64,000 bases of DNA from Methylomicrobium lacus LW14 (GCF_000527095.1 NZ_AZUN01000001.1:2853501-2917500), one strand, 5' to 3'. Positions 51,740 through 60,996 are shown, counted from the first letter of the stretch. Notes: a model not told the origin generated them from the sequence alone. Numbers and translations: made by a program.

Positions 51740-52573
51740 TTATTTGCCCCGTTTCCAGCGTCCGGCAATAAAATCCAGCGCTTCCTTGATGTTCAGGTCG
51801 CGGGTCGCGCCGCCGGTGCGCACATAGAATTTTTGCGCGTTGCCCTGATCGATGAACACCGGCCGGTTCGCCGGCGAAACGATCAAGCGGCACACGTGCC
51901 TGTCGTCGATCACATGGAACAGCACATGCACGAAGGAACAAAGATCGGCGCCCAAATTCGCCGAAATGGCGGTCATCACCGCCTGTTCAAAGCCATCCTG
52001 ATCCGGTTTCTTGAGCGTCTGAAAATCCTTTTCGAGGCCGATGATCTCGCCGTTATCGGCAACGCCGATCAAGAGCGTCCCGCCCACATGACTGTTCAAA
52101 AATCCGGCCAGCGTTTTCAGAATCACGCCCTCCAGCGAACGATTGATGCGCGACTCCGCCATGTCCCAGCGCAACGTCGATTTAAACTCCAGATAGGGGC
52201 CTTCCCCCTGGCGAATGATCGAAGGCAAATCCTTATCCAGTTCCGCTTTCAAATAATCGATATGGACGACGCGATTATGAATGAGCGTGTAGAAAGCCAA
52301 GGACAAGAGTCCGATCAACGCGCCGATTTCCGCATAAAAGGCCAACAGCATCAAATTGCCGTGCGAGATCTTACCCGTCAGCATATCGCCGACCTGATTC
52401 AACATAAATTGGACTGACGAAAGCGGATCGGAGGATGACTCGCGGGCGCTGATATAATCATAGCTTGGCGCCAGAACAAAAACACCGATAACGGCGCCGG
52501 CCAGCGCCGCCAACAGATAAAGCTTCATTTGTTGACGCCAGATCGTGAATATCAGCAGGAAGAATCGTTTCAT
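51740..52573 (-). CDS. Membrane-anchored AlbA_2/Schlafen-domain ATP-binding-like protein
   Basis: A 277-residue protein. Two hydrophobic segments lie near the N-terminus (LYLLAALAGAVIGVFVLA and LLAFYAEIGALIGLLSLAFY). After a linker, EGPYLEFKSTLRWD and KTLAGFLNSHVGGTLLIGVADNGEIIGLE are the AlbA_2 (Schlafen-like) motif. AlbA_2 proteins are usually soluble regulators or nucleases; membrane anchoring is less common. It sits between cobT and cobS in the same direction, and no cobalamin step is known for this family. Confidence 0.8.
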   Translation of the reverse strand: MKRFFLLIFTIWRQQMKLYLLAALAGAVIGVFVLAPSYDYISARESSSDPLSSVQFMLNQVGDMLTGKISHGNLMLLAFYAEIGALIGLLSLAFYTLIHNRVVHIDYLKAELDKDLPSIIRQGEGPYLEFKSTLRWDMAESRINRSLEGVILKTLAGFLNSHVGGTLLIGVADNGEIIGLEKDFQTLKKPDQDGFEQAVMTAISANLGADLCSFVHVLFHVIDDRHVCRLIVSPANRPVFIDQGNAQKFYVRTGGATRDLNIKEALDFIAGRWKRGK

Positions 52574-52609
52574 GCGTTCAATGCGTGCGGGGTTCTGCCC
52601 AAAAGATAA

Positions 52610-53638
52610 TCAATCGCGATCCACTCCGGCTTCAGCAAACGTCGCCATCTCATTCAAAAAAACCACCGCCGATAACAGTAAAGGATAAGCCAGCGCGATG
52701 CCGGAACCTTCGCCGAGGCGCATGTCCAGATTCAGCAAAGGCCGAGCATGCAGGTGATCCAGTAAGGCCCGATGCCCCTGTTCACCTGACATATGGCTGA
52801 AAACGCAATAATCAAGCACGGCAGGGCGCAATCCGGCCGCCGCCAGCAACGCGCTGCCGGCGATGAAGCCGTCAACGAGGATCAGCATGCTCAGTTCGGC
52901 CGCCTTCAGATAAGCCCCCGTCATCATCGCGATTTCGAAGCCGCCGAATGTCGCCAGGACCTCGCTCGGGTCGGACAGTCCCGGATGCCGGGTTAACGCC
53001 TGCTGTAATATCGAGACTTTATGCCGTAACTGCGCATCATCGAGGCCCGTGCCCCGGCCGACGCAGTTCTCCAGCGGCAAACCGGTCAGACAATGCATGA
53101 TCAACGCCGCAGACGAGGTATTGCCGATCCCCATTTCGCCGAAACCGATGCAATTGCAGCCCTGGTCCCGCTGCTTCAAGACTAGCTCGGCGCCCTTGGC
53201 GAGAGCCATCGCGCACTGTTCTCGGGTCATCGCCGGTTGTTCCAAAAAATTGGCGGTGCCCTTGCCGATGCCGGCATCAATCAAGCCGGGCATTGCCGAA
53301 AGATCGGCATTGACGCCGGCATCGACGATCAGTAAATCGATTTGATGCTGCCTTGCAAACACATTGATCGCCGCGCCGCCTGAGGCAAAATTGGCGACCA
53401 TTTGCGCGGTGACCGCTTGCGGATAGGCGCTGACCCCGGCAGCGGCCACGCCATGATCGCCCGCGAACACGATGATGCAGGGCTTGGTCAGGGAAGGCGA
53501 CAGGCTGTTTTGAATCAGGCCGATTTGCAGCGCCAAAGCTTCCAGTTGCCCCAAGGCGCCGAGCGGTTTGGTCTTTTGGTCGATTTTGGCCTGCAAGGCC
53601 GGCGCCAGCGCCTGCGACAAAGGTTGAATGTCAAACAT
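52610..53638 (-). CDS. cobT: Nicotinate-nucleotide--dimethylbenzimidazole phosphoribosyltransferase
   Basis: A 342-residue CobT that makes alpha-ribazole phosphate from NaMN and DMB. KTKPLGALGQLEALA, FAGDHGVAAAGVSAYP, GEMGIGNTSSAA and a C-terminal segment with LGEGSGIALAYP containing the catalytic Glu are all present. The start at 53638 (MFDIQPLSQ) overlaps bluB by eight bases; an ATG 15 bases upstream is possible. It acts directly on the BluB product. Confidence 0.95.
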   Translation of the reverse strand: MFDIQPLSQALAPALQAKIDQKTKPLGALGQLEALALQIGLIQNSLSPSLTKPCIIVFAGDHGVAAAGVSAYPQAVTAQMVANFASGGAAINVFARQHQIDLLIVDAGVNADLSAMPGLIDAGIGKGTANFLEQPAMTREQCAMALAKGAELVLKQRDQGCNCIGFGEMGIGNTSSAALIMHCLTGLPLENCVGRGTGLDDAQLRHKVSILQQALTRHPGLSDPSEVLATFGGFEIAMMTGAYLKAAELSMLILVDGFIAGSALLAAAGLRPAVLDYCVFSHMSGEQGHRALLDHLHARPLLNLDMRLGEGSGIALAYPLLLSAVVFLNEMATFAEAGVDRD

Positions 53639-54290
53639 TTGCGGCACGGCCATTCCAGTGGTTTTCGAATAACAGATCGTCAAGCGGCATCCGCTGCGCC
53701 CAGCGCGCCTCTTCGAGCATCGGCTTGTCATAAAACCGTTCGACATGGCCCAGACACAAGATCGCGACCGGATGACTGTCGTCAGGCATCGCCAGCAGTT
53801 GTTTAACATCTTCAGGCTCGAACAGCGAGACCCAGCCCATACCAAGCCCTTCCGCCCTGGCCGCGAGCCAGAGATTTTGAATCGCACAGGCCAGCGAGGC
53901 GAGGTCCATCTCGGGCAGCGTGCGACGGCCGAACACGGCTTTCTCGCGCCGGTCGCATAAGGCCGCGACCAGCACGACCGCGCAGTCGAGAATGCCTTCG
54001 ACCTTCAGCTTCATGAATTCGTCCTCGCGTTCGTGCAAGGCCTTGGCGGTGCGCTGCCGCTCCTGCTCGACCAGCGCATGAAGCCGTGCGCGCAAGTCAT
54101 GTGCGGTGATCTGAATGAAACGCCACGGCTGCATGAAGCCGACGCTCGGGGCATGATGCGCCGCATCGAGCAGACGCCTGAGCAATTCGGGTTCGACCGG
54201 ATCGGGCAGGAAATGACGCATGTCGCGGCGCTCGTAGATCGCACGATAGAGCGCGGCGCGCTCCGCGTCGGAATAACGGTGTTCTGTCAT
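53631..54290 (-). CDS. bluB: 5,6-dimethylbenzimidazole synthase
   Basis: A 219-residue nitroreductase-fold enzyme that breaks down FMNH2 with O2 to DMB, the lower ligand of cobalamin. RRDMRHFLPDPV, APSVGFMQPWRFI, GRRTLPEMDLASLACAIQN and GLGMGWVSLFEP are characteristic BluB segments. The start at 54290 (MTEHRYSDAE) was chosen by homology; 12 extra residues upstream are possible. Its presence points to aerobic growth and de novo lower-ligand synthesis. Confidence 0.94.
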   Translation of the reverse strand: MTEHRYSDAERAALYRAIYERRDMRHFLPDPVEPELLRRLLDAAHHAPSVGFMQPWRFIQITAHDLRARLHALVEQERQRTAKALHEREDEFMKLKVEGILDCAVVLVAALCDRREKAVFGRRTLPEMDLASLACAIQNLWLAARAEGLGMGWVSLFEPEDVKQLLAMPDDSHPVAILCLGHVERFYDKPMLEEARWAQRMPLDDLLFENHWNGRAANV

Positions 54291-54329
54291 GGGATCGATA
54301 AGAATCGAGCGTCGCGCTAGAGGCAATGC

Positions 54330-55343
54330 TCAAAGATGATAAGGATGCGCCGCCTCGAAGCCGTGCACCTTCGCCTTGGTCGTAAAAACGGGCGGCGTCC
54401 AGCCTTCCTCTTCCTGACCGGCCAGGAAACTGGCGAGCCAGTTCGCCTGGCTGCGGATAGGCAGAATAAAGGCGTACAACTTGCCGTTCGGCAGTTCCGC
54501 GACGTCGCCGACCGCATAAATGTGCTCGTCGCTGGTCTTCAAACACTCGTCGACCTTGATGCCGCGGCCGACCGCAAGCCCCGCCTGTTCGGCCAGTTCG
54601 GTGCGCGGCTTGAAGCCGCAAGCCACGATCACCGCGTCGAATTCGGCCGCCGCCTCGGTCAATACGCAGACCTTGTCGCCTTCATTGGCGATGCTCTGCA
54701 CCGACTGATTCAACAACACGTCGACGCCGGCATGATTCAGGTTTTCGAGCAGCGACAGCGAATCTTCCTCGACCAATTGCCGTTCCATCAGCCGGTCCAT
54801 CGCATGGTACACCGTCACGCTGTCCCCCGAAACGGCCAGATCGGATGCGAGTTCGCAGCCTATCAGGCCGCCGCCGATGATCGCCCAGTCCGGCTGGCGA
54901 TTTTGACCCAGGATGCCTTGGCGAAATTTGCGCAGCGTCTTTAAATCGGCCAGGCTATTCAGGCAAAAAAACAGTTCATGATACGCTCTTAAAGGCGGCG
55001 GAATGAAAGCCGCCGAGCCTTGCGCGATGATCAACTTGTCGTAGCTCAGCGATTTTTCCTGGCAGGCGCCTTCCAGATCGACCACGCGCGCGTCAGGGTG
55101 AATCGCGGTGATTTCGGCGCCGCTGATGATGTCGATACGATTTTCACGCAGCGCGGCGAACGATTTCAGGATAATGGTCTCTTCGATCGTATCCTTGCTG
55201 AAACCGCGCGACAGCAGAGGCCGTGAATAATAACCATCGTTCTCGTGGGTGACAATGGTAATTTCCGCGTCGGCGTTCAGCGCGCGATACTTCTCGGCAA
55301 AGGTCACGCCGGCAATCCCGGAACCAATAATCACGACTTGCAT
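54330..55343 (-). CDS. Rubredoxin reductase (NAD(P)H:rubredoxin, FAD-dependent)
   Basis: A 337-residue pyridine nucleotide-disulfide oxidoreductase-fold protein. VVIIGSGIAGVTFAEKY is the FAD dinucleotide-binding loop, WAIIGGGLIGCELA the NAD one, and IYAVGDVAELP the second FAD motif. No CxxxxC redox disulfide is seen, as in rubredoxin reductases. It lies 24 bases after the rubredoxin gene and 39 before bluB. The ATG at 55343 is used, not the TTG six bases upstream. Confidence 0.9.
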   Translation of the reverse strand: MQVVIIGSGIAGVTFAEKYRALNADAEITIVTHENDGYYSRPLLSRGFSKDTIEETIILKSFAALRENRIDIISGAEITAIHPDARVVDLEGACQEKSLSYDKLIIAQGSAAFIPPPLRAYHELFFCLNSLADLKTLRKFRQGILGQNRQPDWAIIGGGLIGCELASDLAVSGDSVTVYHAMDRLMERQLVEEDSLSLLENLNHAGVDVLLNQSVQSIANEGDKVCVLTEAAAEFDAVIVACGFKPRTELAEQAGLAVGRGIKVDECLKTSDEHIYAVGDVAELPNGKLYAFILPIRSQANWLASFLAGQEEEGWTPPVFTTKAKVHGFEAAHPYHL

Positions 55344-55367
55344 GTTCAATCTCCAGATACCCTACGC

Positions 55368-55538
55368 TTATTCGATCAACTCAAAATCACTTTTGACGGT
55401 GCCGCATTCCGGACAACGCCAATCGTCCGGAATATCTTCAAAACGGGTACCGGGCGCAATGCCGCCTTCGGGATCGCCCTCGCGCTCGTCATAAATGTGG
55501 CCGCAAATCGTACATTCGTATCTTCTGTATTCGGACAT
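55368..55538 (-). CDS. Rubredoxin
   Basis: A 56-residue iron protein (MSEYRRYECTICGHIYDE to CPECGTVKSDFELIE in two parts). The two CxxCG iron-ligand pairs, CTICG and CPECG, and the GTRFEDIPDDWRCP stretch are diagnostic. AGGAGGAG eight bases before the ATG is a near-perfect ribosome-binding site. It is the first gene of the rubredoxin-bluB-cob operon and pairs with the reductase downstream. Confidence 0.95.
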   Translation of the reverse strand: MSEYRRYECTICGHIYDEREGDPEGGIAPGTRFEDIPDDWRCPECGTVKSDFELIE

Positions 55539-55637
55539 GAATACTCCTCCTGGGTTAAAACTAAAGCTGGCACTGCCCGAAGCAGTTATAAGACGACTGT
55601 ATCAGTTCTACAGCCATTTTCAAACCGGCATCGGCGA

Positions 55638-55820
55638 TTATTTTTTAATCGGCAGCAAATCCACCGTATTTTGGCGGTAGGCTCTGACCGCCGGCCGCTC
55701 GCACGCCAAAAAATTTCCGACCGCCTCCGCAAAGCCTGCATTGCTGATCCAGTGCGCCGAATAGGTGATCACCGGCTCGAAACCGCGCGCCACCTTGTGT
55801 TCGCCCTGCGCGAATAACCG
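55638..55820 (-). pseudogene. C-terminal remnant of a COG3146 GNAT-like acyltransferase gene
   Basis: The frame ending at the TAA at 55638-55640 reads QGEHKVARGFEPVITYSAHWI then SNAGFAEAVGNFLACERPAV. This matches the conserved C-terminus of COG3146 proteins, where AQGEHK-x-ARGF is invariant. Only about 58 codons remain; sequence upstream is unrelated. No start codon or ribosome-binding site. Confidence 0.65.
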
Positions 55821-55965
55821 GTTGTTGATTCTAAAACGAAAGAGTGATGCCCGATAAAGGAAAATTCACCGAGGGAGGTAAAGAATTTATTGGTTTCACT
55901 TATCGGCAAAGCAAAGAATGGTTAGAATGATCTTCCTTTTCTTGAAAACAGATCGGAGGCCGAAA

Positions 55966-56364
55966 ATGAGCTTTAAAAGCAGTCTAGTCAAACTCGCCAT
56001 CAAAATGACGCCAAACTTCCTCGTCAGATGGGTAGCCAACATCCTCCTGAAGGGCATTGCCGAATTATCGGAATTTAATTTCGATATCGACGCACGCACA
56101 GCCTATGTGCAGGCAACCCTTTACGGCGAAACCGAACCGATTGATATTTGGGTGCATGATTTTGGCATCGTCAGCGATGAAGCATCGCATTATTTGACGA
56201 TTCATCAAGCGCAATCGAACAAGCCCTGGTTGAATAATTTACTCTCCCGCATCGCCGGAAAAACATGGAAAATTCCTGCGATCCCTCAATTTCAGGACGA
56301 AATTGAAATTGCCTCCGAGCTATTCAAAACCGAAAGTCAGGAAGCTGAAAATGATCAGGCATAA
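55966..56364 (+). CDS. Unrecognised 132-residue protein
   Basis: ATG at 55966 is preceded by CGGAGG at good spacing. The N-terminus (MSFKSSLVKLAIKMTPNFLVRWVANILLKG) is an amphipathic or membrane-associating helix pair. The rest (FNFDIDARTAYVQATLYGETEPIDIWVHDF) looks like a small beta-sheet domain. No family recognised. A single gene between a remnant and another unknown gene. Confidence 0.65.
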   Translation: MSFKSSLVKLAIKMTPNFLVRWVANILLKGIAELSEFNFDIDARTAYVQATLYGETEPIDIWVHDFGIVSDEASHYLTIHQAQSNKPWLNNLLSRIAGKTWKIPAIPQFQDEIEIASELFKTESQEAENDQA

Positions 56365-56472
56365 TCGCATTACCCATGGAAGAAAAACCGATTTGATGAT
56401 CGTTAAGTTTTAACATCCACTGATTCACTGAAGATAGAAACGGTTTATTCAATTACTTTATAAAGGACGGTT

Positions 56473-57129
56473 ATGACCCTTCCAAAATCAGACTTAACCC
56501 AGCAACGCTTGCAGATATTGAAAGATTTTGACGACGACATCATAGATCAACTGCTGCACAGCGTCTCCACCTACACGGATCAAAAGCACAAGACTCTCGC
56601 CAACCAAGCCGAGGAGATTCAGGCCAAACCTTTACAAGACGGATTGGATGCGGAATGGCTCGCCGCCCTGCTCGACGACGATCACGCCTTTTTAGATGAA
56701 GCGCATAAACTGATCTACGAGCTTGCGATCGTCGCGCTCTACAAAAAAATCGAAATCACCACAAGGCGGGCTCTGGCGGCTGTCTTTCCCAGTATTGCCG
56801 CCGAACCGACTCTTAAGCTCGAAAAACTGAACAAATATTTACGCAAACAAGGCATTGAAATAGCGTTATTACCGAACTACGAGGCAATGAACGAAGTCCG
56901 GCACCTTTATAACGATATTAAGCAAGGCGGCATTGCGGGCAAAAAACTTGTCGCCTATCCAGGCTGGGAAAAGGGAGAAGCGCTTCAAAATCTGGATGTC
57001 GCCTACAAAAGGCTAGCACCGCTGTGCGCAAGCTATATCAAGGAACTAATCGAAATTCTGATGCATCATTTAAGTTGCGAGACCTTCAATGCCGAAACGA
57101 ATGAAGAGGAAAGGGATAGCGGCGATTAA
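56473..57129 (+). CDS. Unrecognised 218-residue helical protein
   Basis: Soluble, mainly helical protein (MTLPKSDLTQQRLQILKDFDDD; LIYELAIVALYKKIEITTRRALAAVFP; MNEVRHLYNDIKQGG). It resembles the kind of small helical proteins annotated near abortive-infection genes, but I see no catalytic motif, and RHLYND is not enough to call HEPN. GGACGGTT precedes the ATG. Confidence 0.65.
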   Translation: MTLPKSDLTQQRLQILKDFDDDIIDQLLHSVSTYTDQKHKTLANQAEEIQAKPLQDGLDAEWLAALLDDDHAFLDEAHKLIYELAIVALYKKIEITTRRALAAVFPSIAAEPTLKLEKLNKYLRKQGIEIALLPNYEAMNEVRHLYNDIKQGGIAGKKLVAYPGWEKGEALQNLDVAYKRLAPLCASYIKELIEILMHHLSCETFNAETNEEERDSGD

Positions 57130-57308
57130 ATCGGCGGCAAGATGATTTTACTGCAATAGTTTGTCGCACGGTTTCAATGCAAACAATCTTGCGAACGCCA
57201 AATTACAGCGCTGAGTAATTTTGAGCAACGAACTCCCCCGACTCCGTTGACGGCACGGCTCTTTGCCTGCGAAAATGCGCCAGACAGTCTATCACCAGGG
57301 TTCCACCG

Positions 57309-58105
57309 ATGAGTTCAAGATTGCCATTGCTCTCCAGCATCCCCCGTGTCTTACTGGTATTATTTCTGACAACGTCGCTTGGACACGGTGCTAACCTCGA
57401 ACAAAATGCGCGGTCGCCAAGCTCAAGGCGGCCGGCACGCGCACCGCGGCCCTGCTTGCCTGTCACCAAAAAGCGATCTCCAAGGATGTCGCGGTCGATC
57501 CGAAATGCCTGCAGAATGCGGACCTCAAATTCATAAAAGCCATCGAGAAGGCAGAAAAGCAGTTGCCGTGTGCAGGCAGTAAAATCGATCTCACCCGAGA
57601 GGCGGATGCCTGCGTCACCAACCTCGTCGAGACGGTGGAGGTAACCGCGGCGACTGAGCCGCCGAGCCTTGCGGGCATTACGTCCGCCCACAATGCAGTG
57701 CGCGCCGAGGTCGGCGTCAGGCCGCTCGTCTGGAACACGTCTCTCGCCGCGACGGCACAGGCCTGGGCCGATCAGTGTAGCGATACTGCCGCCCCCAGCG
57801 GATTCATCGACCACAATCTCTCACGTAGCGCCACCTATCTCTACGTAGTGGGTGAAAATATTTATGCCAACACCGGAGCGGCCAAGGCCAATGACGCGGT
57901 ATCAGCGTGGGCATCGGAGATCGCGAACTACGACTATGCCAGCAACACTTGCACCGGAATCTGCGGCCACTATACCCAAATCGTCTGGGCCGCGACGCAC
58001 GAAGTCGGATGCGCGCGTTCCTCATGCCCCAGGCTCACCTTCAGTAATACAATCGTCTGCAACTACGGACCCGGAGGGAATATCGTCGGCCAAAAACCCT
58101 ACTGA
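57309..58105 (+). pseudogene. Secreted CAP-domain (SCP/PR1) protein gene with a one-base frameshift
   Basis: The ATG at 57309 opens a signal peptide (SIPRVLLVLFLTTSLGHGA) and then loses frame at the A-run 57403-57406. In the next frame KCAVAKLKAAGTRTAALLACHQ continues without a break into a CAP domain: HNAVRAEVGV, AQAWADQC, VVGENIYA and the signature GHYTQIVWAATHEVGCA. Restoring one A gives a single 265-codon frame. CAP proteins are extracytoplasmic and mostly of unknown function. The gene is either broken or misread at the run. Confidence 0.8.
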
Positions 58106-58464
58106 GCCGCTTTCGCCCGATAAATAACTTTTGCGTAAATCAGCAGATTTAGCACAATGACGGCAATGCCTAAACCGATTTGTATTTCCCTGGTAAGCCC
58201 GGCAGGATAGATGATCGGCATGAGGTAGTGTTCGATAAAATCGCTGGCGTATTGACCGCCGCTTGCCGAACGCAGCTGGTTTTCAAGATAAGTCAAAGGG
58301 CAAATCCAGCCGGCAAATTCGATCGAAGCGCCCCAGATCGCGGCGGGCAAGTGTAGCCACATCAGCTTCGGCCATTTCAAGACCAGCAGGCCGCCTAAAC
58401 TCACGAAAAGAATGAAGCCAAAATGAAGCGCGACGATCAAATCGGCGAGTATCGGATTCGGCAT
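58099..58464 (-). CDS. DUF2784 membrane protein
   Basis: A 121-residue protein with three to four hydrophobic helices (LIVALHFGFILFVSLGGLLVL; HLPAAIWGASIEFAGWICPLTYLEN; IGLGIAVIVLNLLIYAKVIY in parts). CPLTYLEN with an early His and Tyr are DUF2784 features. It starts 17 bases after the rtcB stop and probably shares its transcript. Function unknown. Confidence 0.82.
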   Translation of the reverse strand: MPNPILADLIVALHFGFILFVSLGGLLVLKWPKLMWLHLPAAIWGASIEFAGWICPLTYLENQLRSASGGQYASDFIEHYLMPIIYPAGLTREIQIGLGIAVIVLNLLIYAKVIYRAKAAQ

Positions 58465-58480
58465 ATAAGCCGTGATCTTC

Positions 58481-59911
58481 TTAGCCTTTAATACAAATAA
58501 CCGGTTCCAGCCTTGCGACTTTGCGCGAGAGTCCGGCCCTATCCGCCGCATCCACCACCGCACTGACGTCCTTATAGGCGAGAGGCGCTTCTTCGGCGAT
58601 ACCACGCAGCGAAGGACTGCGGATCAGGATGCCTTGCCTGGCCAGTTCATCGACCAATTCCCTACCCCGCCATTGTTTGGTCGCCTGATGCCGGCTCATC
58701 GCGCGCCCAGCGCCATGGCAGGAAGAACTGTACGCACGATATTCATTGTCTTTGGCGCCGCACAAGACATACGAACAGGTGCCCATCGAACCGCCGATCA
58801 AGACCGGCTGGCCGACATCCTTGAAAGCAGCGGGCAAATCGGGATGGCCGGGGCCATAGGCGCGGGTGGCGCCTTTGCGGTGGATGAACAACTCTTTCAT
58901 TTGGCCGTTGACCTTATGCCTTTCCACCTTACAGGTATTGTGGGACACGTCGTAGAGAAGACCGAGCCTAGCCCCCGGAAATATCGAGGCCACGGCCTGC
59001 CGGGTCAAATGGGTCAGTATCTGGCGATTGGCCAGCGCACAATTGATGCCGGCGCGCATCGCGCCGAGATAGCGTGTGCCGAGCGGCGAATTGATCGGCG
59101 CACAGGCAAGCTCGCGGTCAGGCAGTGCTATTTTGTACTGGCTGGCCGAGACCGCCATATCTTTCAGAAATTCGGTACCGATCTGGTGGCCCAGGCCGCG
59201 CGAGCCGCAATGGATCGTGATCACAATATCGTCGATCGCAAGTCCGAACCGTTCCGCAATCGTTCGGTCGTAAATTTCGGTAACCCGTTGCACTTCCAGA
59301 TAATGATTGCCGGAACCCAGAGTGCCCATTTCATCGTGCTGCCGCTCGCGGGCCTTCGCTGAAACTTCCGAGGGATCGGCCCCCTTCATGCGTCCCTGTT
59401 CTTCGGTGCGCTCCAGATCCTCCGCTTCGCCAAATCCTTGATCGACCGCCCATTGCGCCCCGCCGTTCAGCATCGCAATCATTTCGTGATGATTCAAGCT
59501 GATTTTGCCGCGGCTGCCGAGGCCGGCCGGAATCGTGCGGTAAAGTTCATCGGCGAGGCGATGCTTCTGTTCGAGAATGTCTTTGATGGTCAGGCCCGTA
59601 TGTAAAGTGCGCACACCGCAGGAAATATCGAAACCGACGCCGCCGGCCGAAATCACGCCGCCCTGCTCCGGATCGAACGCGGCGACACCGCCTATCGGAA
59701 AACCGTAGCCCCAATGCGCATCGGGCATCGCATAGGCCGCATCGACGATGCCGGGCAAGGTTGCGACATTGGTGATCTGCTCGCACACTTTCTGGTCCAT
59801 GTCGCGGATCAAACTGAAATCCGCATAGATCACCGCCGGCACGCGCATCGCGCCTTTCTGCGGAATTTCCCAGCAAGTTTCATCGCGTTGAATCAATTGA
59901 CCGGTATCCAT
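58481..59911 (-). CDS. rtcB: RNA-splicing ligase RtcB
   Basis: A 476-residue GTP- and Mn-dependent ligase joining 2',3'-cyclic phosphate or 3'-phosphate to 5'-OH RNA ends. AMPDAHWGYGFPIGGVAAFD, GGVGFDISCGVR with the metal-binding Cys, TIHCGSRGLGHQ and a C-terminal GAGRAMSR with the guanylylated His nearby (SSCHGAGR) are all present. It looks complete. Archease lies 12 bases upstream. Confidence 0.96.
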   Translation of the reverse strand: MDTGQLIQRDETCWEIPQKGAMRVPAVIYADFSLIRDMDQKVCEQITNVATLPGIVDAAYAMPDAHWGYGFPIGGVAAFDPEQGGVISAGGVGFDISCGVRTLHTGLTIKDILEQKHRLADELYRTIPAGLGSRGKISLNHHEMIAMLNGGAQWAVDQGFGEAEDLERTEEQGRMKGADPSEVSAKARERQHDEMGTLGSGNHYLEVQRVTEIYDRTIAERFGLAIDDIVITIHCGSRGLGHQIGTEFLKDMAVSASQYKIALPDRELACAPINSPLGTRYLGAMRAGINCALANRQILTHLTRQAVASIFPGARLGLLYDVSHNTCKVERHKVNGQMKELFIHRKGATRAYGPGHPDLPAAFKDVGQPVLIGGSMGTCSYVLCGAKDNEYRAYSSSCHGAGRAMSRHQATKQWRGRELVDELARQGILIRSPSLRGIAEEAPLAYKDVSAVVDAADRAGLSRKVARLEPVICIKG

Positions 59912-59923
59912 CGCTATTCTCCG

Positions 59924-60355
59924 CTATACATCGACGATGCATTGTGCGACCCACATCGCATCGGTATTTTGATAAACCCGCAACTCGGTAAAGGTCGCAC
60001 CTTTAATCTCGACGGCCGGCTGGTGTTTTTCCCTATCAACCGACTCGCCGAATGCGGTTGCGGTTAATAACTCTTTATTGATGGCGACCTCGAAACGACC
60101 GAACAATAAATCCTGTGTGGTCATTTGAAAAATCAGCTCGTTGATCCAATCAAAGAATAATATATCGGGGTCGGCAGCCGAGCAGGTGATCGATAACGAC
60201 CGGGATGGCTTGATTGCGTCCGGATCGGTGATCACAGCGATCAAGGCAAGCGCGGCTTGTTCGAACGCTTCCGACATCGTAGGCGCTATACCGCGAATAC
60301 CGATATCCGCGTCGTGATCGAAATGTTCCCAGCGAGGGGGCGCCGTGTTATTCAT
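59924..60355 (-). CDS. Archease, activator of RtcB
   Basis: A 143-residue archease that speeds RtcB guanylylation. WEHFDHDADIGIRG is the metal-binding N-terminal motif, FFDWINELIFQMTT and the C-terminal KGATFTELRVYQN with WVAQCIVDV complete the family pattern. The start at 60355 (MNNTAPPRWEHF) is preferred. It is first in the archease-rtcB-DUF2784 unit. Confidence 0.93.
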   Translation of the reverse strand: MNNTAPPRWEHFDHDADIGIRGIAPTMSEAFEQAALALIAVITDPDAIKPSRSLSITCSAADPDILFFDWINELIFQMTTQDLLFGRFEVAINKELLTATAFGESVDREKHQPAVEIKGATFTELRVYQNTDAMWVAQCIVDV

Positions 60356-60495
60356 CAGTCTGTTGTATTTGTATAATTTAAGCGAGACATTGACTGGGCT
60401 GATCCGTTGCAAAGCGTCGGTCGATAAAACTATTTTTCGGCTAGCATCTCATCGTTTATGATCTCTTTTACATCTCATCTTAAGAGGGCTTTGAT

Positions 60496-60822
60496 TTGCT
60501 AGCGATCAATAATTTGTTTTCCGGCCTGCCCGAGCAATTGCCGGAGGAACTTTTTGAGCCTATTCTGCAGCGCAATGGCATCGAAATCGAACGGATTATT
60601 TCGAAAGGTCATGCGACACCTCCGGGGCAATGGTACGATCAGGATGGGGATGAATGGGTATTGCTGCTCCAGGGGCGGGCAACATTGGCTTATCAAAATG
60701 AAGCGGAGCCGATTCATTTGCAAGTAGGGGATTATTTATTGATTCCGGCGCATTGTCGTCACCGGGTCGAATGGACGGATCCTGCGATTGAAACCCTTTG
60801 GCTGGCCATCCATTGGCGTTAG
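60496..60822 (+). CDS. Cupin-domain protein
   Basis: A 108-residue single-cupin protein. WVLLLQGRATL and PAHCRHRVEWTDP correspond to cupin motifs 1 and 2, with several likely metal ligands (H in CRHRV). The start is a TTG at 60496 preceded by AGAGGG at correct spacing; no in-frame ATG fits. Divergent from archease. Substrate unknown. Confidence 0.8.
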   Translation: MLAINNLFSGLPEQLPEELFEPILQRNGIEIERIISKGHATPPGQWYDQDGDEWVLLLQGRATLAYQNEAEPIHLQVGDYLLIPAHCRHRVEWTDPAIETLWLAIHWR

Positions 60823-60996
60823 ATTTGAATTAGAGGGTATGCGGCTAATTTCTGCATTCAACAACCCACTTATTAGTAACCAATTCATCGGTTCATACGG
60901 CATTCAGTAAGTGCCGGCTACACTTTAATCTCGAAGTGAAATAGTAACTTTTATTACCTGGTTTTTTGTAGCTTAATACTACAGATCTCCCATCTC

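Noticed and set aside
56473..57129. Calling the helical 218-residue protein an abortive-infection or HEPN gene
   Set aside because: No catalytic motif could be supported; left as unknown.
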